This document shows, piece by piece, positions 8,636-18,000 of a stretch of 64,000 nucleotides of DNA. Position numbers and translations under genes: made by a program. Source of the DNA: Micromonospora profundi (GTDB taxonomy: Bacteria > Actinomycetota > Actinomycetes > Mycobacteriales > Micromonosporaceae); assembly GCF_011927785.1 (NCBI RefSeq), contig NZ_JAATJK010000001.1, forward strand, positions 1,612,001 to 1,676,000, given 5' to 3'. The stretch's first letter is position 1. Each line of letters starts with the position of its first letter. Below the pieces are notes generated by a model. It was not told where the DNA came from and made no database searches. It saw nothing but the letters and a program-made list of their open reading frames with translations.

Positions 8636-9760
8636 TCAGTACGTGACCTTCACTCCCATCTTGCGCCAGGTGCGCGGGCCGACCACGCCGTCGGCGGCGA
8701 GGCCCTGCATCTTCTGGTACCAGCGCACCCCGGCCTCGGTCCGGGCGCCGAACTTCCCGTCCGCCTTGCCGCACTGCCGCTCGCCGATGAACCGCTGGAC
8801 GAAGCCGACGTCGTCGCCCGTCGCGTCCCGGCGCAGCGTACGGCTACCGGGCGTCCGTCGCGGCTGAGCCGGCGGCTTGCTCTGCGGCTTCGCGGGCGTG
8901 GCCGGCTTCGCGGGAGTCGACGGCTTGGGGGGAGTCGACGGCTTCGCCGGTTCCGGCTTGTTTGCCGCCCGGAGGGCCGCCACGGTCTTCGGCCCGACCA
9001 GGCCGTCGACGGTGAGCTTCTTCGCCTTCTGGAAGTCGCGCACCCACGCCTCGGTCCGGCTGCCGAAGTCGCCGTCCACGGCGAGCGGCGGCTTCGCGCC
9101 GAGCGTGTTCGCCAGGGTCTGGAGTTCGCGGACGTCACCGCCCGTGGAACCCTTGCGCAGGACCCGTTCGCCGAGTTTCAGCGCCACTGTCGGTGCGGCG
9201 GTGGCGATGCCCCACGGCCGGCGGCTGTTCTCCAGGTCGGTGGCGTGACTCACGCTGACGTGCAGATGCTTGGTGTGCGGGTTCGACCCGGTGTAGCGCG
9301 ACGGCGTGAATCCCCGCGTACGGCTCCAGATGGTCCGGTCGAAGATCACGTACTGGGTGGACGGGTGGGCGATGGCCCGGCGTACCACCAGCTGCGGATC
9401 GATGCCGTCCCGGTCGACGTCCAGCGCGTTGACGGAGTTGTCCTGGTCGGGGTTGTGGTCGGATTTCGTGGCCTGGTGGGCGGTGTCGCCGATCCAGCCG
9501 TCCGAGGCGCGATCCCGGTTCGGCCAGCGGGCGTTGATCTCGTTTCGCAGGCACACGAGCACCGGGGCGAGCCGGACCGGTGGGCGCAGGCTGGGCGGTC
9601 CCTCCTCGTCGTCGTCCGGTTCCTCCCAACCGGGGTCGATGCCCGGGTCGTCGTCCGGTCCGAGGTCGTACTCGATCTCCTCGCCGATCAGGCTGCCCGG
9701 GTCGTCGTCCTCGTCGTAATGGGTGATGTCGGGGTAGTCGATGCCAGGTCCCCGGTCCAT
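8636..9760 (-). CDS. Cytosolic M15-like peptidase / double peptidoglycan-binding-domain protein
   Basis: A 374-residue protein; the ATG at 9760 is preceded by GAGAGGA. It has no signal peptide; residues 1-60 are strikingly acidic (HYDEDDDPG, PDDDPGID, EEPDDDEEG). Residues about 65-190 look like the M15-type endolysin fold found in phage proteins, with candidate zinc ligands in KSDHNPDQDNSVNALDVD and HTKHLHVSVSH. Two PG_binding_1 domains follow (about 195-265 and 320-374; GGDVRELQTLANTLG...VDGLVGPKTVAAL and GDDVGFVQRFIGE...ADGVVGPRTWRKMG) around a repeated KPSTPxKP linker. It is divergent from the 20-kb unknown operon and shares its promoter region, which suggests it belongs with it. The lack of a secretion signal fits phage-type release or delivery by a particle; that is inference. 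Confidence 0.75.
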   Translation of the reverse strand: MDRGPGIDYPDITHYDEDDDPGSLIGEEIEYDLGPDDDPGIDPGWEEPDDDEEGPPSLRPPVRLAPVLVCLRNEINARWPNRDRASDGWIGDTAHQATKSDHNPDQDNSVNALDVDRDGIDPQLVVRRAIAHPSTQYVIFDRTIWSRTRGFTPSRYTGSNPHTKHLHVSVSHATDLENSRRPWGIATAAPTVALKLGERVLRKGSTGGDVRELQTLANTLGAKPPLAVDGDFGSRTEAWVRDFQKAKKLTVDGLVGPKTVAALRAANKPEPAKPSTPPKPSTPAKPATPAKPQSKPPAQPRRTPGSRTLRRDATGDDVGFVQRFIGERQCGKADGKFGARTEAGVRWYQKMQGLAADGVVGPRTWRKMGVKVTY

Positions 9761-10148
9761 GTCGTCCTCTCAGGGGTCGGGTCGCGGCGGCGGTACGGGA
9801 GACGAACCATCCCGGTCACCGCGGTCGCCACCAGCCTGAATCCCGAAAATCTCCGTCCACAAGGGAGAGTCAACTTCCTTGCAGTAGGTGGGCCGAACAG
9901 GTTGAGGCACGAGCGACCGATCGGTAGGTCGGTCGCCCGCGAAAGGCCCCCGGTTGGCAAACGAAGGGTTACGAGTTGATCGGCAATCGAGCGATGTTAC
10001 TCAGTGGTCACCGCGCGTTAACTGAATGCTCCGGACGTCGGCGAGCGTGGAATGGGTGGCGCGTGAAGGGATCCAGTGCAGTAGCTATGTCCAAAGTGGA
10101 CGGTAATGGTCGGCTCGATGCCGCAGACTCGGGCTCGTGGAGGTCGGC
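9761..10148. promoter_or_regulatory. Divergent promoter region with TetR-type inverted repeat
   Basis: This 388-bp gap between the peptidoglycan-binding gene (left, minus) and the five-gene operon (right, plus) holds no gene. It contains GCGACCGA (9913-9920), eight bases, then TCGGTCGC (9929-9936), an exact 8-bp inverted repeat, with a second overlapping palindrome ACCGATCGGT (9917-9926). Such nested ACCGA/TCGGT palindromes resemble TetR-family operators. No clear -10/-35 pair could be fixed. Confidence 0.5.
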
Positions 10149-13100
10149 GTGACCTGGCAACCCCGCCCGCTCGCCAGCCTCCCGCTGGTGCTCGCCGGTC
10201 CTCTGCTGCGACGGGTGGACGGCACGTCGGTCACCGTGTGGCTGGCGCTGCGCGAACCCCGCAAGGTCACCCTGCGGGTCTACTCGTCGGACGCCGACGG
10301 CGTCGGGGTGACCCAGGTCGGCGAGGGCAGCCGCAACACGGTAAAGGTGGCCGCCAACTGCCACCTGGTAGCGGTCACCGCCACCGCCGCGGCGCCGCTG
10401 GCCGCCGGAACCCTCTACCGGTACGACGTGTTCTTCGCCGCCGTCGGCGACGAGTCCGTGCCGGTGCCGGCCACCGAGCCCCGGCTGTACTCCCCGAACG
10501 TGGTCGCCACCACGGCGGCCGCCGCCCGCTCGGCCCTCACCTACGCCGGGCCGGGCGCGCCAAGCCTGCCGAGCTTCGCCACCCCGCCGGAGGACCTCAA
10601 CCGGCTGCGCGTGGTGCACACCTCCTGCCGCAAGCCGCACGGCGGTGGCGACGACGCGCTCGCCGTGCTCGACGAGATCCTGCGGGCCGATGTCGCCGAC
10701 CCGCTCGCCCGGCCGCAGCAACTGGTGCTCAGTGGCAGCCAGATCTACGCCGACGACGTCGCCGATCCGCTGCTGGCAGTCGTCACCGGGCTTGGGCAGA
10801 CCCTCAAGGCCGGCCCCGAGGCGCTGCCCGGAGTCGTCGACGCGGACCTCCGACTGCGCCCCGGATACCGCCAGGAGCTGGTGTCCGGGGCGGCCGGGCT
10901 GACCGCCACGGCGGCGAAGAGCCACCTGCTGTCGCTTGCCGAGTTCTGGGCGATGTACCTGCTCGTCTGGTCCGACGTGCTCTGGCCGGAGAAGCTGCCG
11001 GAGTTCGCCGACGTGCACCCGGACGAGCACGCGCTGCTGGAACGCTCGCTCACCGACTCGGGGCTCTCCGACGCGTGGGCGTCCGTGGCTCGATACGGGC
11101 CGGCCAAGCAGCGGCGGGACACCTTCGCCGACGAGCGCGCGGCGGTGCTGGAGTTCCGGTCCAGTGTCGGCGCGGTCCGCCGGGTGTTGGCGAACACCCC
11201 GACCTACCTGGTGCTCGGCGAGCACGAGGTCAGCGAGGACTGGTTCTCGACGCAGGGTTGGGCGGAGAAGGCACTGGCCACCACCGGCGACGCCAGCGGG
11301 CTGGGCCGCCGGGTGATCCAGAACGCGCTCACCGCGTACGCCCTCTGCCAGGGCTGGGGGAACACGCCGGAGCGGTTCGCTCCCGCCGGCCCGGCCGGTG
11401 AGCCCGGCCAACGGCTGCTGGCGGCCGTCGCGGGCTGGGACGGCACCGAGAACGACACCTCGGCGGCCATCCGTGCCTGCGTCGGCCTGCCCACCGGCTT
11501 CAACAGCGGCGTACCGCTGCGTCCCGCCGGGGCGCTGAGCTGGCACTACCACGTCGAGTGGGCGCAGCATCAGCTCATCGTGCTGGACACCCGGACCACC
11601 CGGGTCTTCGTGGGCGGGCCGGACGACCCGCCCGCCCTGCTCTACGGCGACGCCGTCCTGAAGGATGAGGTGCTGGACCCGCCGGACCTCGGCCCGGACG
11701 CGGCCACCTTCGTGGTCTCCGCGACGCCGGTGGTCGGTTACCCGTTCGTCTCCGACTTCGTGCAACAACTGCTCGGCAAGCGCTACCGGGGTCGGGCCAC
11801 CGTGGACGGCGAGGCGTGGGGGCTGCAACGCGCCGGGTACGAGAAGCTGCTGTCCCGGCTGTTCAACCGGGGGGCCGTACGACCGGACGGCACCCGCGGG
11901 CAGCGACTCATCCTGCTCTCCGGCGAGGTCGGCTACGGCTTCGCCGCGCGGCTGCGCTACGAGGGCACGGCACCGTTCCGGGCGACCGATCCGGTGCCCA
12001 CCCGGGGAGTTGTCGCGCAGTTCGTGGCCAGCGCGGCGCGCAACGAGGACGGGCTGACCCGGTTCCTGCACGGCACCGGCTTCGACGTGACAGCCGACGT
12101 GCTGCCCCGCAGCACCCGGGTCGGCTGGGCGAACCCGGACGGCGGGAGCCTCACCGTCGGCACCGAGCTGGTCGACACGATCACCGGGCACCTGCGGAGC
12201 GTGCCGTGGACGGTGAGCGGCACCCCCGCCGTGGCGGAGACCGGGCCGCTGCGCACTGTCACGCGTACCCCGGATTGGTCCTACGACCTGAGCTTCGCCA
12301 AGCACGACGCCGCCGATCCGACGATCCCGCCCCGACCCGGCTCGCCGCGACCGGTCTACCCGCCGACCGGCGACCGCTCGGCGGCCCTCGGGCAGTACCT
12401 GGCGGCCACCGAGAACCACGACGACTACCTGGGCAAGTGGGGCGACGGCAAGGAGGTGGTGGGTTACGCGAACATCGGCGAGGTCAGCCTCTCGTGGCAG
12501 CCGGGCAACGCCAAAAAGGCGATCCAGACCCTGTGGTGGCGGCTGCCCGGCCAGGAAACCGCCGCACCGTTGACCCGCTGCGCGGTGAGCCTCTCCACCC
12601 GGGCGGCCACCGCGCCGCACGACCCCGATCACCTCGTGCTGATGACCGAACGGCCCGCCGCCGGCGCGGTCGCCGCGACAAGCCAACCCGCGGAGGACAC
12701 CTGGGTCTACTGGCGTACGGGCGGCGCTGTCCGCCGGCTGCGCGCCGGCACCGATGGCTACCTGTACGCCAGCGCCGTCGCCGGTTCGACCGAGCCATGG
12801 GACTACACCGAGGCGTTCAAGCCGGCCGCCGGCACGGTCGCCGAGGTCGCCTACAGCACCGGGGCCCGGCCTCTGCCGGACGCGCTGCTCGGCACCGCGG
12901 GCCTGTTCCAGCAGCGCACCGTGCCACCCGTGCCATCGCCCGTCGACGGGGAACGTGAGCCGGTCGCGATCACCCTGCCCGCCCGTCTGCTGAACCTGGT
13001 CAGTCCCGAGGAACTGGCGCTCTGGCCGGTGCTGTGGCATGTGCCGGACACCTACGCCACGGGGGAACTCCCGCCGGGGGCCGAGGTGTGGACGGCGACG

Positions 13101-15089
13101 GACCCTGTGGACGGCACACCGGCCCCGGCCGCGGTGGCGCCGCACCGGCCGGTGGAGCGGGGCCTGCGCATCGAGGGGCAGGTCGACGGTGCGGCGACCC
13201 GGGTACGGCTACGGCTGCAGACCTCAGCCGGCGTCGCGCTGCTACTGCGGACCGGGATCGCGGTCGACGCGCCCACCGCAGCCGAGGTGACCGCGACGCT
13301 GGCACCGGCGGACGGCGGGGTGCGGACGTTCACCGCGACCGTGTTCCTGGCCGACGCGGCGGCGGCGTTCGGCCCGGTGGAGGTCCTGGTCGTCGCCGAC
13401 GGCCCGGCGGTGCCACACGTCGAGTCGTTCACCATGCACCTGTGCGGCATGCAGACCGCGCTTGTCGACGACCCGACCGCGCAGGATCGCGGCCCGCTGC
13501 GCGGCGAGGCGGACGAACTCCAGGTCGTGGACTTCCTCCGCTCACCACAGGACACCGAACCACTTCTCCACGCCGAGACGAGGGTCCGGCGGATGGTGCC
13601 GTACCACTTGCGCAACGAGCGGCGGCCACTGGTTGCCGGTGGGCCGGACCGGCTGCGACCGCAGATGCCGATGTGGATGGGGGAGGTGCAGTTCGTCGGC
13701 GTCACCGACGACCAACTGCGCGACCTGCTGCGCCGTCGGTACGCCCGGTCGGCGGTGTCCGACCCGCCGGACCCGGCGGCCAACCCGGCCCCGCCTCGGA
13801 AGCTGCGCATCGACTGGACCTGGAACCTGCGGCTGAGCTGGGACGGCCCGGACGACAACGCCGATGCCGTGACCGCCCCGATGCAGAACGCGCACCTTGG
13901 CCACAACTACCAACTGGCCCTCACCGGCAACCCGACGGTGGTGCTGCACTACGGCGCCACCGGCCAGTTCACCGACGCGAAGGGGCGGGATCTCGTCGTG
14001 GACGGCCAGGGGAGGGTACCGGCGGCGTTTACGCCCGCACCGACTGCGATTCCGTTCCCGGTGGCGAACCGGCGGCTGCCCGCCGTGCTGGTCAGCGGGC
14101 AGCAGCGGCCGTGGGGGCGGCGCGCCGGCGCCCAGGACCGGCCGGCGCTGGTACTGGAGTTCCAACCATCGGTGACCGAGAACGGGCAGGAGGTGATCCG
14201 GGGCGGCGACGGGGAGTTGGGTGTGTCGGCCGTCTCCTTCGATGAGCGGTCGCTGGACCCGGGACTGATCCCTGGCACGCAGGGAGTGCTCGGGCCGCCG
14301 CCGCAGGGTGTCCCGCTGCTGGCGTTGCCCGCCTTCCGGGTCTGCGGCGTGAATCCCACGCCCGATGCCGACATCGAGGAGTTGATCGAGGAATTCGTTC
14401 AGACGTACTACCAGGACAACGACACGCTTCCTCAGGTCAACATCCTGAGCCAGGAGTGCTGGCGGCGGACCGCCATGTTGATCTTCACGCATGAGAGTGG
14501 GCTACGCGGTGGCTACAACCAGTTCCGCGAGGACGGCGCGTCGACCGTGACGTACAGGAACCACTGGTACGGCCATGAGAAGGACATGCCGCTGATGGGG
14601 CCGCCCCACGGCTACGGGATCGGCCAGCTCGACAACTGGGGCCCTCGGCCGCGGGTGGGCGCGAACCCCAACGAAGTGTGGAACTGGGTGGAGAACGTCC
14701 GCACCGCCGTGCGCCTACTTTTCGCAAACTGCGGTGGTGATGCCTACCAACTGATCAGCGGCCACATGCCCAACCCGATCGACCAGCGCACCCGCGCGGT
14801 CTTCCAGCGGGAGACGATCCGCCGCTACAACGGCGGCCGGGAGTTCCAATGGAGCGGCACCACCTGGGAGATCCAGCCGAGTCTGCAGTATCGGACGGCG
14901 GACGACCCGGCCTCCGGCCCTAACCGCAACCTGCGCTACCCGAACCAGGTCCTGGCCCACGCCGGCGTCCCGGCCATCACCTACTACACCGACGCCGCGG
15001 GTCGCCCGAACGTCGCCGACGGGATCAACACGGTCTACAACCGGCCGGCTGCCTTCACCGCGGCTCACTACGGACCGGAGACGGCATGA
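10149..15089 (+). CDS. Giant protein: degenerate PhoD-like metallophosphatase fold plus C-terminal transglycosylase-like domain
   Basis: About 1646 residues. GTG 10149 is chosen because GGAGG at 10139-10143 precedes it; GTG 10137 is the alternative. Residues 1-~640 follow the PhoD-like layout: an N-terminal beta domain, VVHTSCRKPHGGGDDAL, LVLSGSQIYADDVAD, LVLGEHEVSEDWF, LSWHYHVEWAQHQLIVLDTR, and LILLSGEVGYGFAARL. The metal ligands expected from active relatives (GDQIYAD, DDHDVTDDW, GDVHYGF) are replaced: Ser197, Gly357-Glu358 and Glu593/Gly595. A long unassigned middle (~650-1380) follows, with beta-rich parts and MPMWMGEVQFVGV. The last ~250 residues contain THESGLRGGYNQF (candidate catalytic Glu1449), GYGIGQLDNWGPRP and RRYNGG, like a lysozyme/SLT-type transglycosylase. 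No signal peptide is evident. First gene of the operon; its stop overlaps the next start by ATGA. Confidence 0.7.
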   Translation: MTWQPRPLASLPLVLAGPLLRRVDGTSVTVWLALREPRKVTLRVYSSDADGVGVTQVGEGSRNTVKVAANCHLVAVTATAAAPLAAGTLYRYDVFFAAVGDESVPVPATEPRLYSPNVVATTAAAARSALTYAGPGAPSLPSFATPPEDLNRLRVVHTSCRKPHGGGDDALAVLDEILRADVADPLARPQQLVLSGSQIYADDVADPLLAVVTGLGQTLKAGPEALPGVVDADLRLRPGYRQELVSGAAGLTATAAKSHLLSLAEFWAMYLLVWSDVLWPEKLPEFADVHPDEHALLERSLTDSGLSDAWASVARYGPAKQRRDTFADERAAVLEFRSSVGAVRRVLANTPTYLVLGEHEVSEDWFSTQGWAEKALATTGDASGLGRRVIQNALTAYALCQGWGNTPERFAPAGPAGEPGQRLLAAVAGWDGTENDTSAAIRACVGLPTGFNSGVPLRPAGALSWHYHVEWAQHQLIVLDTRTTRVFVGGPDDPPALLYGDAVLKDEVLDPPDLGPDAATFVVSATPVVGYPFVSDFVQQLLGKRYRGRATVDGEAWGLQRAGYEKLLSRLFNRGAVRPDGTRGQRLILLSGEVGYGFAARLRYEGTAPFRATDPVPTRGVVAQFVASAARNEDGLTRFLHGTGFDVTADVLPRSTRVGWANPDGGSLTVGTELVDTITGHLRSVPWTVSGTPAVAETGPLRTVTRTPDWSYDLSFAKHDAADPTIPPRPGSPRPVYPPTGDRSAALGQYLAATENHDDYLGKWGDGKEVVGYANIGEVSLSWQPGNAKKAIQTLWWRLPGQETAAPLTRCAVSLSTRAATAPHDPDHLVLMTERPAAGAVAATSQPAEDTWVYWRTGGAVRRLRAGTDGYLYASAVAGSTEPWDYTEAFKPAAGTVAEVAYSTGARPLPDALLGTAGLFQQRTVPPVPSPVDGEREPVAITLPARLLNLVSPEELALWPVLWHVPDTYATGELPPGAEVWTATDPVDGTPAPAAVAPHRPVERGLRIEGQVDGAATRVRLRLQTSAGVALLLRTGIAVDAPTAAEVTATLAPADGGVRTFTATVFLADAAAAFGPVEVLVVADGPAVPHVESFTMHLCGMQTALVDDPTAQDRGPLRGEADELQVVDFLRSPQDTEPLLHAETRVRRMVPYHLRNERRPLVAGGPDRLRPQMPMWMGEVQFVGVTDDQLRDLLRRRYARSAVSDPPDPAANPAPPRKLRIDWTWNLRLSWDGPDDNADAVTAPMQNAHLGHNYQLALTGNPTVVLHYGATGQFTDAKGRDLVVDGQGRVPAAFTPAPTAIPFPVANRRLPAVLVSGQQRPWGRRAGAQDRPALVLEFQPSVTENGQEVIRGGDGELGVSAVSFDERSLDPGLIPGTQGVLGPPPQGVPLLALPAFRVCGVNPTPDADIEELIEEFVQTYYQDNDTLPQVNILSQECWRRTAMLIFTHESGLRGGYNQFREDGASTVTYRNHWYGHEKDMPLMGPPHGYGIGQLDNWGPRPRVGANPNEVWNWVENVRTAVRLLFANCGGDAYQLISGHMPNPIDQRTRAVFQRETIRRYNGGREFQWSGTTWEIQPSLQYRTADDPASGPNRNLRYPNQVLAHAGVPAITYYTDAAGRPNVADGINTVYNRPAAFTAAHYGPETA

Positions 15090-18000
15090 CCGACGACGGC
15101 AACTTCCAGACACAACTGCTCGGCGAGATCGAGGCGCTGCTGTCGCCGATCACCATGGCCGCCACCAGCCAGTGGCGTCGCTCCGGCATCCTCGACTCGC
15201 TCGGGTGGGACCTCGCCGCGCTGGCCGGGATGCCGCCCGAGGAGTTCGAGAAGTGGTTGACCGACTGCGCCGAGGCGGTCGACGGCGTCCGCCAGATCAT
15301 CGAGCACGGGCCACCAGAGACGCTCGACGACCTGACCGCCGCGCTGGACACGGTGTCGTCGGCGGTCGCGGCGGTCAGCGGGCTGCCGCCGGCGCTGAAC
15401 GCCGGTGCGGCGAACCTGCCGCCCGCCGAGGTGCTGGCCGAGGACCTGATCACCTTCCTCACGGTCAACTACCTGCAACGCCAGCACCCGGTGGCGTACC
15501 AGGTGGCGATCCTGTTGACGCTGCTCACCCCGGCCGGTGAGCCGCCGGTGAGCGCGCCGATGCCGACGACCGGCGCCCCGGTACGGCTGCCCCGGTCCCG
15601 ACCGCAACTGCACCTGGATCGGCTCGGTGACCTGCTAACCGATCCGGTCGGCACGCTCCGGGCCGAGTACTTCCCGGACGGGCTGGCCGCCACGGCGGCG
15701 GCGGACGCGGCGGCGGCGAAGCTCTTTCCCCGCATCGCCGCCGTACTCAAGGAACTCGGCGTGCCGGCGCTGTACGGCCTGAACCCGGCCGACGGGCCGG
15801 ACCTGGGTGCCGTCGGCACCGCACTGGCCGCCCGGATGCTCACCGTGGCCGCCCCGGTCCGAATCGGTGACGCCCAGGTCACCGTGGGGGCGAGCGCGGC
15901 GCTGTCCGCCACCGACCGGGGCGGGCTCGGCCTGGTCCTGGCGCTGCGGGGCGCCCTGGAACTCGACCGGATCGTCGCCGGCTGGGCGTTGCGGTTGGCG
16001 GTCCAGGGCGCCGGTGCCGGATTCGCGATCGGACCGGACGGGCTCACCCTGCCGGCCGGCCTGGATTCAATGGTGCGGATCGCACTCACCGCCGACCGGG
16101 TGCCGGACGGGACCGGGATGGCCCTGCGCATCGGCAGCGCCACCGGCACCCGGCTGGAGGTCCAGGGCCTGCGGCTGGCCGCCGGCGCGGCGCTGGGCGG
16201 CGGGGTGGACGACATCGAGCTGTCGATCTCGGCGGCCCGCGCGGCGCTTGTCGTCGCGGCCGGCGACGGCGACGGGTTCCTCGCCCAGGTGCTGCCGCCG
16301 GAGGGGTTGCGCGCCGAGTTCGACCTCGCGCTGACCTGGTCGTTGCGCAAGGGCCTGACGTTCCGGGGCGCCGCCGGGCTCGACGCGGACCTGCCGCTGC
16401 ACATCTCGGCCGGCCCCGTCGAGATCTTCGGGCTGCACGCGGCGCTCGGCGTACGCGGGGAAGGGCTCTTCGCCGCGCTGGCCGCCTCGGCGACCCTGCG
16501 GTTGGGGCCACTGCGCGCGGTGGCCGAGCGGATCGGTGTCGAGGCGGGCCTGACCTTCCCGCCGGGAGGCGGCAACCTCGGCCCGGCCGAGACGGCGCTG
16601 GCGTTCAAACCGCCGTCGGGCATCGGGCTGTCGCTCGCCGCCGGGCCGCTTGTCGGCGGCGGCTACCTCTTCGTGGATGCCGAAGCCGGCCAGTACGCCG
16701 GTGCACTGCACCTCCAGTTCGAGTCGATCGCGGTGAGCGCGGTCGGCCTGCTCGCCACGAAGAACCCGGACGGGACGCCGATCCGGATGCCGGACGGCAG
16801 CGACGGATTCTCCCTGCTGGTCATCATCGCGGGCGAGTTCACCCCGATCCAGCTCGGCTTCGGCTTCACCCTCAACGGTGTCGGCGGCATGCTCGGCGTG
16901 CACCGGACGGTCAACGTCGAGGCGTTGCGGTCCGGGGTGCGCAACGGGTCGCTGAATTCGCTGATGTTCCCCACGGACCCGGTGGGTCGCGCCGCGGAGA
17001 CGGTGGCGACGGTCGGCACGATCTTCCCGGTGGCCGTCGGCAGGTACGTCTTCGGCCCGATGGCCCGGATCGGCTGGGGCACGCCCACCCTGCTCACCTT
17101 CGACCTCGGTCTGGTGCTGGAGTTGCCGGCGCCGCTGCGGCTGGTGGTGCTGGGCCGGCTGCGGATGGCCCTGCCCGACGAGAAGAACCCGATCGTGAAG
17201 ATCAACATGGACGTCCTGGGCATCGTCGACTTCGGCGCCGAACAGGCCTCCATCGACGCCTCGCTCTACGACTCGCAGATCGCCGGCTTCCCGATCAGCG
17301 GGGACATGGCGATGCGGATGTCCTGGGGCGCGAAACCGACGTTCGCGCTCGCGGCCGGCGGGTTCAACCCGCGATTCCAGCCGCCGCCGAACTTCCCGCA
17401 ACTGCGTCGGCTCGCGATCGCCCTGTCCGAGAAGAACAATCCCCGGTTGCGGCTGGAGTCGTACCTCGCGCTGACCTCGAACACCGTGCAGTTCGGCGCC
17501 CGGCTGGAGGTCTACGCCGAGGCGGCCGGCTTCAACGTCTCCGGGATGCTCTCCTTCGACACCCTTGTGCAGTTGGCGCCGTTGAGCTTCGTCGCCGACA
17601 TCGGGGCGGCGGTGGCGCTGCGCCGGGGCAAGCGGGAGCTGATGGCCGTCGCGCTCAGCGTGACGCTCAGCGGTCCCCGGCCGTGGCGGGCGCGCGGCAA
17701 GGCAAAGTTCAAGGTGCTGTTCGTCAGCGCCTCGGTCTCCTTCGACCTGACGATCGGGTCGCGTACGCCGCCGCCGCTGCCCAGCCCGGTCGACGTGGGC
17801 GGGAAGCTCGACGCGGCGTTCGCCGACCCCCGCAACTGGACGGCGCAACTGCCGCCGCACGGGGAGGCCCTTGTCACCCTCCGCAAGATCGACGCGGCGC
17901 CCGGGCAGCTCCTGGCCCACCCACTGGGCGCGATAGCGGTCACCCAGCAGGTCGCTCCGCTGGGCCTGACCATCGAGCGGTTCGGCAGCGCGCCGGTGAC

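Noticed and set aside
10149..15089. Active alkaline phosphatase/phosphodiesterase D (phoD)
   Set aside because: The metal-ligand motifs are all substituted, and the protein is about three times the usual length; a gene symbol would mislead.
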